DNA from: Oegoconia quadripuncta
Taxonomy: Eukaryota > Arthropoda > Insecta > Lepidoptera > Autostichidae
NCBI GenBank assembly: GCA_949316235.1
Contig: OX438744.1
Location: forward strand, 28,158,278 to 28,222,277
DNA: 64,000 nucleotides
Direction: 5' to 3'
The notes beneath the pieces are model-generated. The model had not been told where the DNA came from and did not search any database. It saw nothing but the letters and a program-made list of their open reading frames with translations. A program made the position numbers and the translations under genes. Each line of letters starts with the position of its first letter. Within the stretch, counting starts at the first letter, position 1. Below, piece after piece: positions 35,292-45,473 of the stretch.

Positions 35292-37165
35292 ACTTTGCCA
35301 CCCGAAACTAACCAGGCTTGAATTTCCAGGTCCTGTATCCGTGGTGGAGGACGGCCTGTTGTCATGTCTACGAGGTTGGCTGCCAAATTCTTGAGAAGGA
35401 TTGGTCTGTCTAGTGATCTCGCCTTCAAATCCACCATCCAAAACGGCTTTTTCCATCTGGGGGCTATTATTATGAAGCGACCCAATGCAGAATTGAGATG
35501 TTGGAGCACTTGTGGCATTAGATTGGGAGGTGGAAAGACCCACGCAAGTTGAAAGTCCCAAAGCCTGCTGAACGCATTTTGAAACAAGGCGTTGGAATCG
35601 TTTATATCTAGCGATACGTAATTGGGCACCACGTGAGCCTGATCGGAGGCGAATAGGTCTACCACCGGGGTGCCCCATGTTTCGAAGATCTGAGCTGTTG
35701 CTAGAGGACGTAGGTGCCACTCCGGTGTTGGTCGCCCTCGTGACAAATGATCTGCGTTTGTATTGTACCGACCTGGCAGATATTGAGGCAACAGTATTAC
35801 GTCCAGTTCGTCGACTAACTCCAGTAGTTGACACGTTAGGTTCAGTAGTGACAATGACTTCGTTCCTCCTTCGCGCTTTATGTGAGCTATCACAGTCCGA
35901 TTGTCGCTCTGTAGCAATATAGTTGAGCTCCGTAATATCTGCGAGTTCGCCGCTATCGCTGCTATAACTGCAAACATTTCCTTTATATTGCAATGCCAAA
36001 CATTTTGATGATCCTTCCAGTTGCCTGTTAGTTTCATGTCGTTTATTTGTGCACCCCAACCCACATCCGAGGCATCGGTGGTCAGGTAATTGACTGGTCG
36101 CTGGGGTTGATGAATGAGCGAAGCAATGTGGACGTTCTGTAGCCACCATTCCATTTCCGTCCTTACTTCTTGCAACAGCGGCATTGCCAACCGTGGGCGC
36201 TTGCTCAGCAACTGGCAATGACGTTGCATGTGTCGGCAATGCAGTCTTCCCCGTCGGGTGACGAAGGCCGCAAAGTTGAGTTTCCCTAAGAGGCGTTGCG
36301 CCTGCTTGAGGGTCCAACTGCCGACCGCCAGGTAGTGGCGCAGAGCCTGGCGAAGGTCTGTTACCTTTCCTTGTGGAAGGGATTTGCAGTTTGCTTGTGT
36401 GTCCCATTCCACACCCAGAAACTCCATAGTTCTTATCGGAGTAGTCACTGATTTCTGTAGGTTCACATTCCAGCCTAGATTTATGAGCGTGTCGATGGCG
36501 ATATCTGTTTGCCTTGATAATTCTTGAGGACATTGATGGACTAGGCAATAATCGTCCAGATAAACTACAAGACGGATACCTTTTGACCGAAGTAATTCTG
36601 CCACCCAATTCGTTATCGATGCAAACATTATCGGCGCTGATGCCAGGCCAAACGGGAGACATGTCATCTGAAGAAGTTCTCCTTGATAACTGACCCTTAG
36701 AAAGCGTCGATGAGATCGGCATATAGGTACATGATTGTAGGCATTGTGAAGATCTAACTTTGTCATCCAATCTCCAGGCTGAAGGAATGTATGCATTTGC
36801 AAATGGCTGAAGAGACGAAATGGTTTCGGATATACATACTTGTTTAGTCCTTTGAGATTGAATATCGGTCGATCCTCGCCGCTGCTTTTCTTTATCACAA
36901 ACATCGGCGATATGTAGCTCGGGGTTGGCGCAGCTGGTTCCAAAACACCCAACTTCTTCATTTGCACTACCTGCATAGTCATCCTTCGAGACACAGTAGT
37001 CTGAAATTTCTGCATTACATCGTTTAGTGGCCAAATCAAAGGAGGCTTTTTGTAAAAAGGAATTCGAGCATTTGTAATCAGTTTTAAAATTATGGGCGGG
37101 GCATGAAGTCTTTCCCAAATGTCTGAATAATTTTTCAGACAACCGCCTGAAAAAGACCCCGAGTC
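35285..37165 (-). CDS. DIRS reverse transcriptase / RNase H polyprotein
   Basis: The conserved part begins near 37039 (WPLNDVMQKF). RT motifs: DRPIFNLKGLNKYVYPKPF, LPFGLASAP and the YLDD box. RNase H motifs: TTDASDVGWGAQI, then NIKEMFAV, LQSDNRTVIAHI and YNTNADHLSR. The C-terminal part (GTPVVDLFASDQ, WVFPPPNLMPQVL) is the segment that follows RNase H in DIRS-type elements and is sometimes annotated methyltransferase-like. The frame stays open upstream to overlap the gag stop (37164) and I saw no ATG there, so the start is unset; frameshifting (+1 relative to gag) or a non-AUG start is possible. It ends at the TAG at 35287-35285. Confidence 0.92.
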   Translation of the reverse strand, partial: DSGSFSGGCLKNYSDIWERLHAPPIILKLITNARIPFYKKPPLIWPLNDVMQKFQTTVSRRMTMQVVQMKKLGVLEPAAPTPSYISPMFVIKKSSGEDRPIFNLKGLNKYVYPKPFRLFSHLQMHTFLQPGDWMTKLDLHNAYNHVPICRSHRRFLRVSYQGELLQMTCLPFGLASAPIMFASITNWVAELLRSKGIRLVVYLDDYCLVHQCPQELSRQTDIAIDTLINLGWNVNLQKSVTTPIRTMEFLGVEWDTQANCKSLPQGKVTDLRQALRHYLAVGSWTLKQAQRLLGKLNFAAFVTRRGRLHCRHMQRHCQLLSKRPRLAMPLLQEVRTEMEWWLQNVHIASLIHQPQRPVNYLTTDASDVGWGAQINDMKLTGNWKDHQNVWHCNIKEMFAVIAAIAANSQILRSSTILLQSDNRTVIAHIKREGGTKSLSLLNLTCQLLELVDELDVILLPQYLPGRYNTNADHLSRGRPTPEWHLRPLATAQIFETWGTPVVDLFASDQAHVVPNYVSLDINDSNALFQNAFSRLWDFQLAWVFPPPNLMPQVLQHLNSALGRFIIIAPRWKKPFWMVDLKARSLDRPILLKNLAANLVDMTTGRPPPRIQDLEIQAWLVSGGKVC

Positions 37166-38456
37166 ACTTTCTCGAGGTGGTATACTTCTTATTTTTGCTG
37201 AAATGGGCTTTGTCCTTGTCCTGCTTTTGGCTTTTCCTCCCCCCTTTGTTTTTTCCTCGAAAGGGTTTATTTTTAGCCGGAAACTGTGATTTTTTAGCTG
37301 ACTTTGAACGGTCCGAGATGGATAAAAAAGAATCTGCTTTAGATGTAGATGGCTGAATATCCAAGTCAGCCCTGGGATTTGTATTTATGGTAAAAGCTTG
37401 TTTGAGCTTATCAATACCTCCTATCTTGACGATATATTCCGAAAGGAGGGTAGGATTAAATAAGTACTCCGCGGACGGTGGAATATTATCAATCGCCTGT
37501 CGAATATATTTAGCGCCAACCGATTTCAAGATTGCACGCCGTCGCGCTTCAATACATTCACTACGTTTTCCACATATTATTTGTAACACATCCTGGGAAA
37601 CACCTTTGTATTGTGATTGATTATCAAATATTTCCTTCATTTTAATATACAATGAGTTAGTGGTAAGCGGTTCGTTATTAGTCGATGTCCAGTCCAACAA
37701 AGTTTGAAGTGATGAGTTCACACTTTCGTTTTGTGCTATAAACGCATTCGATAGTGCAGCAAAGCTGCGTTCCATCTGCGGCCAATTAATGAACGAATGA
37801 TTGTCGTCAATGAAACTAGCCAATTCTTCATTAATTTTAAGTTCAACAAAAGACGGGTATGCGACATATTTTTTCTGAGTTTCGACATAACGAACGGCTT
37901 TCCAATCGTCTTTATCAAAATGTTGATGCTCACGTAACTTGTTCACTCTACTTTCCAACGCTTTAGGTACAACAGGATCTTTAAGAGTAACCGACAAATT
38001 GCTAATGTTAGAAAAATTTATCTGGGGAGCTGAAGGCGGACGTAAAAATTCAGTATCAGCGGTCCCGTCGGTTGACCGAACTTCCACAGTGTTCCTGACC
38101 ATATTAAAAATTTGACTCACAAGTTGCTGGGACAAAACCTCAAAGCGTCGATCCAACGACGACGCCGTTCCATCCGATGACGAACTCGAGGTCGAGCGGC
38201 GCGGACGGCGCGGGCGCTGCCGCGCTCGGCGCACACGTTTGCGCTGCGAGCGATCCGAGTCCGAGGCTGTGCTCGTGCTACTAGTGCTGGCATGCGAGCG
38301 CCGTCGCTTCCGAGCACGTGGCCGCGTCCCGGGCGCGTCGCCGTCGGTCGCGGGCGCTTCCCGCGACACATCCCGCACTCGCGAGCCCCGCACACGCGAC
38401 GACACCTCACCGCGGTCGGTGGGCGCTGGAGCCTCGCTCGGCTTGTCGTTCGCCAT
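37164..38456 (-). CDS. DIRS gag-like protein (430 aa)
   Basis: First ATG of the open frame at 38456 (MANDKPSEAPAP). The N-terminal third is very rich in Arg and Ser with runs such as RARKRRRSHAS and STSSSSSDG, the middle is an uninterrupted soluble-looking region, and the C-terminus is Lys/Gly-rich (NKPFRGKNKGGRKSQKQDKD). I see no zinc knuckle. It is called gag-like from its position ahead of RT and its basic composition, not from a recognised fold. Confidence 0.75.
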   Translation of the reverse strand: MANDKPSEAPAPTDRGEVSSRVRGSRVRDVSREAPATDGDAPGTRPRARKRRRSHASTSSTSTASDSDRSQRKRVRRARQRPRRPRRSTSSSSSDGTASSLDRRFEVLSQQLVSQIFNMVRNTVEVRSTDGTADTEFLRPPSAPQINFSNISNLSVTLKDPVVPKALESRVNKLREHQHFDKDDWKAVRYVETQKKYVAYPSFVELKINEELASFIDDNHSFINWPQMERSFAALSNAFIAQNESVNSSLQTLLDWTSTNNEPLTTNSLYIKMKEIFDNQSQYKGVSQDVLQIICGKRSECIEARRRAILKSVGAKYIRQAIDNIPPSAEYLFNPTLLSEYIVKIGGIDKLKQAFTINTNPRADLDIQPSTSKADSFLSISDRSKSAKKSQFPAKNKPFRGKNKGGRKSQKQDKDKAHFSKNKKYTTSRK

Positions 38457-38613
38457 TCGACCTATCACACCGCAGGCGAGACGCGAAACTAATATAACAC
38501 TTTAATAATCACTACTTAAAAACGTCAGTGCACGTGTTCTAAAAAATTTAGTGTAAATATTAAAGACTGCAAACCGTTGACCGCACGCTAGTAAGGTCGA
38601 CGCAATAATGTAG

Positions 38614-38771
38614 AAAAATATTAACCAACATGGCGTCTTGTGGCGGCTATCGAGTTTGACAGATGTTTTGGCGGAAACACGAGGCGCGAATGGCTGCAAA
38701 TCGACGGAACTGACGTAGAAAGGAAGGTGTAATCTCTCATAATGGATTTCAGACGTCGTAACGGAACACAT
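38614..38771. repeat. DIRS left inverted terminal repeat
   Basis: On the plus strand it ends GTAACGGAACACAT. Inside it lies the 140-bp block shared with the right repeat. The gag-like ATG starts about 160 bp further in, so the promoter is expected here. Confidence 0.88.
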
Positions 38772-39073
38772 AATAAACCATTCTCAAGATTGAGAACAGT
38801 CTTGTGACCGGTCTCAAGTAAACGTGTTGATTAATACACCTAACTTGAGACCTGAAAAGCACGTGCATACTCAAGCAGTACTCACTTGAGAGGTGCGCGC
38901 ATTAATAAACGAAGCTCAAAACTATCATTCATTCGTCGCTGAGGCGAATACTTGCCTATACCTCAAGATTGGTTTATAAATTAGCACGGAGCTTGAGATA
39001 ACGTCAACTACTTAAGACGCATCTCGGTTGATACAGCCTCATGACTTGTATACAGATTGGTATATTAATACGG

Positions 39074-40038
39074 TGTGGAACTAGATGGCGCTGTGTGTAG
39101 GTCGAAGTAAAAAATATTCCCTCAATTAAAGAGGTTTATATCCAGTATTCGACTTGTATAAGCTGTTAACACGAATATTCATGCAATGAAGAATCTTCCA
39201 GAAGGTTCCTAAAGCACAGAATATGTATACCTAAAGTAACAGCGCATTTAATGACTCACCGAGGATTCACACATCAATTACCTACATACCTAACCTTTAC
39301 AAAAGAGACACAAAGAGATTCACAAATATTACTAAGAGGTCTAAGAGGTCAAAGAGGTCATTGCTAATTAATTATTATTATTTCCAATAACTACGACTAG
39401 GTATTTATTGATTGATTGAATGATTGAGGTCAAGTGCTAACGCGTTGTGGACAAAAAAAAACATATCCCAAAAACGTGTAAATGTAAAACATTTTGTTTG
39501 TAAGAAATTCAGTCAAATTACTCTTATCTTGGAGGTGGGCGGTGTGCACCGTAATCCTAAGTTATAATATTTAAGAATTTCAATGATACGTCTGATTTCA
39601 GTTCTATTGTATGGTATTTAATTTGTAAATTCACTCTCATATTTTTACTATTTTTAACCGACTTCAAAAAAGGAGGAGGTTCTGTATTCGGGGCGTATTT
39701 TTTTTTTTTGGTTATTTTACTTTTTCGCGGAAATTCTTTATTCCTCGGCAACTACTCACTTTATCGGGATAAAAAGTATTCTGTCTTAATCCAGGTTATA
39801 TTTTACCTACTATTCCAAATTTTATCCAAATTCGTTCATTGAGCAAAAAACAAACAAACTTCCAAACTTCGCATTCATAACATTAGTTGTTTTAATATTC
39901 ACTTGCCTAAAACTTACATATAAGGTCATGCACTGTTAATGAATGGTAAATAAACGAATTGAATACATATAATTTGCATTGAAAACAAATAGACAGACTT
40001 TGGCAGTGGAGTATCTGGTTCCAAGCATTTTATCGGTA
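39074..40038. other. No gene; repeat scraps
   Basis: Includes a SINE-1 tail scrap (39423-39464), the widespread ACCGACTTCAAAAAAGGAGG sequence near 39658, and a reversed Helitron-like repeat. Confidence 0.5.
39700..39895 (-). repeat. Helitron-like repeat, reversed, incomplete
   Basis: TTCGCGGAAATTCTTTATTC to CTTCGCATTCATAACATTAG, matching the reversed body of the 25050 copy; the GGCGGAAAGCTA end is missing. Confidence 0.5.
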
Positions 40039-40374
40039 AGTTTTTTTTTTTATGTACGACGGGTTCGTACTTGACCTCAATCACACCTGATGTTAAGTGA
40101 AGATGAGGTCGAAGGTGAAATCGTACTGACCCGGAAACCCCAACACATTTGGGGGACTGGCTATCTTATCTCTGACAACCGCACACAACAATGCTATTAA
40201 CATTGCTGTTTGGCGGCAGATTTAGATAAGATGGTGGCAGCTAGCCAGGCGGACATTTAAAATGCCCTACCACCAACCAAACCGAGTACTTAAACATGTA
40301 CCCCGCTGGGGATCGAACCCGCGACCTCCGAATCGTAAACCCAATGTTATTTACATTGAGCCACTGAGGCGGTT
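40039..40374 (-). mobile_element. SINE-1, full length
   Basis: T-rich tail at 40041; reversed head CCACTGAGGCGGTTA at the right. Confidence 0.87.
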
Positions 40375-40384
40375 ATAATAGTCT

Positions 40385-40590
40385 ATTTCATAATAGTCTG
40401 ATATTATCAAAGGTCAAGTTTTAGATATCAGCAAGAACCTTATTGTAAATACCTAGTATTACATTGCCCTTTGAAGGACTTACTAACTTTGTGAAGTCGG
40501 CTAACATAAACAGATAACTAGTTCTCGTTCATTATATTAACATTATTCCTATCACTATTTTTAGTCAATAAGATTATATTTTTTGCATAT
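40385..40590 (-). pseudogene. LINE ORF2 end, old copy of the 57660 family
   Basis: Reversed blocks AAGAACCTTATTGTAAATAC and TGAAGGACTTACTAACTTTG match, with many changes, the reversed copy at 42050-42320. Confidence 0.5.
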
Positions 40591-40591
40591 T

Positions 40592-40861
40592 GTTATATAA
40601 ATAAAAAAATATGTTTGCACATACACACAGCGTCATCCAGTTCCACACTAAGCAACTGCTTGTATTATAAATACCAAGAGGTTGATAAACTACACAAATA
40701 CTTTTTTTTGGTAAATAAATACATATATAAATGAAAAACATCCATAACTCGGGAACACATGTCTGTATTCGTCATACAATCATATGCCCCTAGCGGGATT
40801 CGAACCCGCTACCTTTTGGTGTAGCAGCAGAGTGTCTAACCACTACACTAAACAGGTCGTC
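40592..40861 (-). mobile_element. SINE-2, full length
   Basis: Reversed head ACTAAACAGGTCGTC at 40847-40861; body and AT-rich tail complete. Confidence 0.83.
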
Positions 40862-41060
40862 ACTAGGTTAGGCATATGGGCATGTTATGAGGAGAGATGA
40901 AACACAAGTTACTAAGAGAGTGATGAATATGGATGTCGATGGTTGAAAAGGAAGACGAAGACCACGGAAAAGATGGATGGATTGTGTGATGGGTGATGTG
41001 AACGAAAAAGGCGTGAATGATGAGGTAACGTCTGATATAGGAGATTGGAAGAAAAAATGT
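40862..41060 (+). pseudogene. RTE-like LINE fragment, third copy
   Basis: GGGCATGTTATGAGGAGAGA ... GAGATTGGAAGAAAAAATG matches 31800-31990. One stop and a shift are visible. Confidence 0.75.
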
Positions 41061-42045
41061 ACTAAATAAATTGGGACAGGGCAACAAGATTAAATCAAAA
41101 ATGCTTTATTTTGTAGGTACACAGGGTACACTTAAAATAGTCAGATTTTACATTTTTAAAGCTACTGCTTGTTCAAAAGGCAATTTTCCCCTGAGAAGAA
41201 CAAGGAAGAAACTCGAGAGGTTGCTCTTAAAAAAAAAGGTTTTTATATTACAAAATTATTAATTGTTATTTTATATGTAACTTATCAAATGATTATTGAT
41301 CATTGATTTTTAGAGATATTTTGATTATTAATTAAATTGATTGATTAAAATTGTCATTATCATTCCGAAGTAAATAAGTTTTCATAATTATTTTGTTGAA
41401 TTGATGTTGTGCTTTAATTGTTACGTAAATTATTTGTAAATTAAGGAATTCTTTTATAAACGATTGGCGCTGTGTTATATCAACAGTTACTTACATTGAT
41501 TTCACGACTAGTTGCAAATCGATTAATTATTTGACGATTCCTTCCACTAAAGATGGCGTTTGTAAATTCTGTTCAAATAACCTTCCTTAAATTCTAAATT
41601 TTCATTATCGAGCTGAAATATTTTTATAGACTGCTTGTAAAATTAGGTAATTATTTATAAACACTTTGCAGTATCTTTTAATAACTGTTGTTTATTTTGA
41701 TTTCAAGTTTGTCTGCAAAAGTGTTTAAGATTGGTGATTTATTTTTAACTAAAACTATTGTGAGTAGCATTTAAAATTATTTCTTAATTATTTAAGACGT
41801 TTTCTTTAATTTTTGTAAGACTTTAATTGTTGTAACTAAATAAAATGATTGTATTGGCTCAAGAACTCTGAAGTTAGTTTCCTATCATTTTTGGTGGGGG
41901 CGTTCAGCGCGACCACATGAGAAAACGGTTCGGAGTTCTCGAGCATTCTGTTGGAGACCTTGGTAAGAATTGGACGCTCAATTAATTGTGAAATAGCCTG
42001 GTTATGCGAACGGGCTGGTTATGTCCATGAATGTTTATCATCTAA
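41061..42045. other. No gene; possible solo LTR
   Basis: 41266-41887 begins TGTTATTTTATATG and ends CTATCA, followed by TTGGTGGGGGCGTTCAGCGC, which looks like a primer-binding region. No partner LTR or coding region is seen, so this is tentative. Confidence 0.25.
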
Positions 42046-42049
42046 ATAA

Positions 42050-42320
42050 TCTGATATTTTATAATATGCTTTCTTAATAAGCTTCTGTTTTATAGTATGT
42101 TTAAATTTATTGAAAGGAAGATTTTGTATATCAACGGGAACCTTATTGAAAAAGCGTATACATAGGCCCTATGAATGAATTACTAACTTTGTGTAGGCGA
42201 CTTATGTGACCTGCAAGTTTATCTTTATTTCTAGTATTGACATCATGTTTATCACTATTTTTCCTAAATGATGCTATATTTTTTTTGACATATATTACAT
42301 TTTCAAAAATATATTAGTAG
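42050..42320 (-). pseudogene. LINE ORF2 end, copy of the 57660 family
   Basis: Reversed, it reads NAYY-like and NKFK-like codons (ATAATATGCTTTCTTAATAA; GGAACCTTATTGAAAAAGCG) in the order of the 57660-58015 copy. No full frame survives. Confidence 0.6.
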
Positions 42321-43095
42321 AGGAGGGTGATGGTTATATTTTTTGCTTATAACAAATTCTCACAAAGGTATTAACATGTCAGTGTTGAAATATAAATTTC
42401 CTTAAAGTTATCTCTAAGAGACGAACAGGAAAAGCCACAGGGAAATTTTAGGTAAATAGGTAACTAAGCATGCATTACTCTATGCTTAGTCATAGTTCAC
42501 TAGTGGGGTGTGGTCTAAGCCATTATCTACCAGCGCTATTTCAACACGCTATGTGGGGCCGACGCCCATTTGAGGCTAAATAAAAAAAAAACCCGAACGA
42601 CCTAATGATTGATATTATCTATCTATCTGACGACCTGTTTGGTGTAGTAGTTAGCAACTCTGACCGCTACCACTCCAGAGGGTGAGAGACTGGTGATGTC
42701 ACACAGGTTTCCTAGTACGGACACCAGTCTCTCTCAAAAACCATTTTATATACGTCATAATTTTAAGCACCTATTGTTAAATATTGTACCTACGTTTTTG
42801 TGAGAGAAAATAAAATCTATTGGAAATAAATAGGGCTTATTTCAATTTATCCGTCGCGTCAGTCAGTATGTCCAAATTGTACAAGCTACTACCGCTTTGG
42901 ACCGGGAAATCATCCGTGGGAAAAGAAGCGGCCGCAAGAAATACAGCATCATCGTTCCCTTGTCTATTTAACGGTTTATTGCACATAAGCTTACACATTA
43001 AACAAAAACAAGGACAATATTAAAAATATACAAAAGCCTATCTCTTCGAGCAAACCTCTGTCAGGAGACAATGAGGAGTAGCTTACAGGTAGATG
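42321..43095. other. No gene; SINE-2 head scrap
   Basis: 42629-42668 is the first 40 bases of SINE-2. A short hairpin (GAGAGACTGGTG/CACCAGTCTCTC) lies at about 42685-42738. Confidence 0.5.
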
Positions 43096-43098
43096 AGT

Positions 43099-43430
43099 AT
43101 TTTTTTATGAACAACGGGTTGGTACTTGACCCCAATCACACCTGATGTTAAGTGAAGATGAGGTCGAAGGTGGAAGCGTACTGACCCGGAAACCCCAACA
43201 CATTTGGGGGACTGGCTATCTTATCTCTGACAACCGGAACATAACAATGCTATTAACATTGTTGCTTGGCGGCAGCTTTAGATAAGATGGTGGTAGCTAG
43301 CCAGGCGGACATTTAAAATGCCCTACCACCAACCAAACCGAGTACTTAAACATGTACCACGCTGGGGATCTGACCCGCGACCTCCGAATCGTAAACCCAA
43401 CGTGGTTTACATTGAGCCACGGAGGCGGTT
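43099..43430 (-). mobile_element. SINE-1, full length
   Basis: GAGTAT occurs on both sides (43095-43100 and 43431-43436) and may be the target duplication. The B box has a change (GATCTGACCC). Confidence 0.85.
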
Positions 43431-43828
43431 GAGTATACTGTAAGTATACTCTTTGTCTACCACACACAGAGGAACAATTAACATTATCTATTTTAGTAAA
43501 ATTGAAAACTTCAAAATTAAACCATCTCACTGTTTGCATCGGGGGTTAATCATACAAAACATGTCTTAATTACAATAATCACAATATCGATCGAAAAAAT
43601 TAAAACATATCGATGCGATTTTTAAATTAGAAAAATTTCCATGCAACATCCATTTGACGTTAGTAATGTGCAAATAACTGGCTAAGTGCGTGTCGAGTTA
43701 CGCGCAAGTAGGGTTCCGTGGTTGCCCGTCACAATATGCAGACTTAGAAGAGGGCTTTTGTTGTTTGCTAAATAATCGTGGTTTTGAAAAAGAAAAAAAA
43801 AACAACGTATGCCAATAACTATTTCACT

Positions 43829-44057
43829 ATGACCGATTGGTGTAGTGGATAGTGACCCTGTCAGCGAAACCAACGGTTGCGGGTACGAATCCCGCGACGG
43901 GTAAATGTTTCTGTGATGAATATGAACATTTATTCCTGAATCATGGATGTTTATATAAATATTTATGATTGTTTATCCGTTATCTAGTATCCATAGTACA
44001 AGCTTTGCTTAGTTTGGGACTAGATGGTTGGTGTAAGTGTCCGAAATATTTATCCAT
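43829..44057 (+). mobile_element. SINE-3, full length
   Basis: Reference SINE-3: tRNA-like head GACCGATTGGTGTAGTGGAT, B box GGTACGAATCCC, tail GTAAGTGTCCGAAATATTTA. Confidence 0.82.
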
Positions 44058-44059
44058 AT

Positions 44060-44296
44060 GTTGTCAACATACCGAACATCCGCACTAAGCGCTTTGCTTC
44101 ATCATTTTATAATGCGGACTGCTAAGGTATGGAACTCACTGCCCGCGTCGGTTTTTCCCGACACTTACAACCTTGGGATCTTCAAGTCTAGAGTGAATAG
44201 GCATTTACTGGGTGCGCGTGATACATCTTCGGCTACATCGTCACTTTCCATCAGGTGAGATTGTAGTCAAACGCGATACCAGTTTTTAATTAAAAA
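44060..44296 (+). pseudogene. LINE ORF2 C-terminus and 3' end
   Basis: Encodes FIMRTAKVWNSLPASVFPDT then [19 protein letters not shown] before the stop. The 3' end after it (CATCAGGTGAGATTGTAGTC, then A-rich) resembles the SINE-1 tail. 5'-truncated. Confidence 0.8.
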
Positions 44297-44629
44297 AAAT
44301 ATATATATTATTATTTATTTACTATTATATTTACCTAATATGCCCTATTTTTTCCTTACGGTAAAAAAACTCATCCGGTATAACGTAGCTAAAAGGAAAA
44401 CTATCACAGCTAATTAGACTTTACAAGTTAATCAGTAATAGTTGAAAAAATACTTTTTGTATTTATTAATTACTTTTTCTATTTATTCCTTACCTTACGG
44501 TAATAAAACTCATCCAGGAAAAATCCTGCCGTGATTTTTCCATGTATCCAATGAACACTGAATCGAAAACTGTTCAAGATAACCTCTAAAACTTCAGACA
44601 GACAGAATGACATGGCGGTCGGAACTATA

Positions 44630-44898
44630 AATAATAATAAATATTCTTAGACAGACAAACAGCGCCATCTAGTTCCACAGTAAGCAACTATAGGCTTGTG
44701 TTGTGGATACCAGATGGTTGATATACTACATTAATACATTTTTTTTGTAAATAAATACTTACTATAAATGAAAACATCCATAACTCGGGTACAAATGTCC
44801 GTATTCATCATACAAACATATGCCCCTAGCGGGATTAGAACCCGCAACCTTTTGGTATAGTGGCCAAAGTTGCCAATCACTACACCAAACAGGTCGTC
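44630..44898 (-). mobile_element. SINE-2, full length
   Basis: Reversed head ACCAAACAGGTCGTC at 44884-44898. B box altered (GATTAGAACCC). Confidence 0.83.
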
Positions 44899-45145
44899 TC
44901 GACAGATAAGATGGTGGTAGCCAAAGAAACATTTTTTTTTTGTTTTATTTATCCATAGAACATTGTTTGAACATCTTCACTATAAGACGCCTATACTATA
45001 AACCTGTAAAGGTTTGTGTGTAGTGCGAATGAGGTCACTGACCCGCCGTGTTATTAATTGTTACAAAAGGTATGTAACGTAACTTAAGGTTAACTGGAAG
45101 AAATTCCTAAATGTCGGGTTTTTTGATTTTTAAATAATAATATAA

Positions 45146-45367
45146 ATATTTCGGACACTTACACCAATCATCTAGTCCCAAACTAAGCAAAGCTTGTGCT
45201 ATGGATACTAGATAACGGATAAACATACATAAATATTTATATAAACATCCATGACTCGGGAATAAATGTTCGTATTCATCATACAAACATTTACTCCTCG
45301 CGGGATTCAAATCCGCAACCGTTGGTTTCGCTGACAGGGTCACTATCCACTACACGAACCGGTCGTC
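45146..45367 (-). mobile_element. SINE-3, full length
   Basis: Tail ATATTTCGGACACTTACAC at the left, reversed head CACGAACCGGTCGTC at the right. Confidence 0.82.
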
Positions 45368-45473
45368 AAATAATTGAATAGTTATTATTTAAATATCTAG
45401 ATACATAAAATAATGTGCGAAAGCAAGTAGACATCTTTGTTGGAAAGACACTTCCTACATAGTTCCATCTATA

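Larger units (their letters stand above)
33876..38771 (-). mobile_element. Complete DIRS-type tyrosine-recombinase retrotransposon, about 4.9 kb
   Basis: On the minus strand: left inverted terminal repeat (38771 to about 38614), gag-like frame, RT/RNase H frame, tyrosine recombinase frame, internal complementary region (34206-34109), right terminal repeat (about 34060 to 33876). The two terminal repeats share about 140 bp in inverted orientation; the right one has an extra outer extension of about 43 bp. The internal region is the complement of the left outer end joined to the complement of the right outer end, which is the DIRS-1 arrangement. All three frames are open, so the copy may be autonomous. 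Edges were set from the related uninterrupted site near 31437-31460; an AAT occurs at both edges, so edges are good to about 3 bases. Confidence 0.92.
33861..39073. mobile_element. MITE-P copy split by the DIRS element
   Basis: Left 15 bases at 33861-33875 (GGCCCGTATTAAT) and the rest at 38772-39073 (AATAAACCATTCTCAAGATT ...). Its own right end is lost after AATACGG, where a SINE-2-like scrap follows. Confidence 0.87.
43690..44388. mobile_element. MITE-T right half, interrupted
   Basis: Right-half blocks (TCGTGGTTTTGAAAAAG, GCCAATAACTATTTCAC) are followed by SINE-3 and a LINE end, and then by the terminal block CCTTACGGTAAAAAAACTCA TCCGGT. Confidence 0.55.

Noticed and set aside
34323..37142. 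A single 939-residue protein read from the recombinase frame
   Set aside because: Only the last 322 codons show recombinase motifs; upstream the frame overlies the conserved RT/RNase H frame and begins at a TTG. The ATG at 35291 is the better start.
38239..38505. Arg-rich plus-strand frames over the DIRS left end
   Set aside because: Antisense to the Arg/Ser-rich N-terminus of the gag-like protein.
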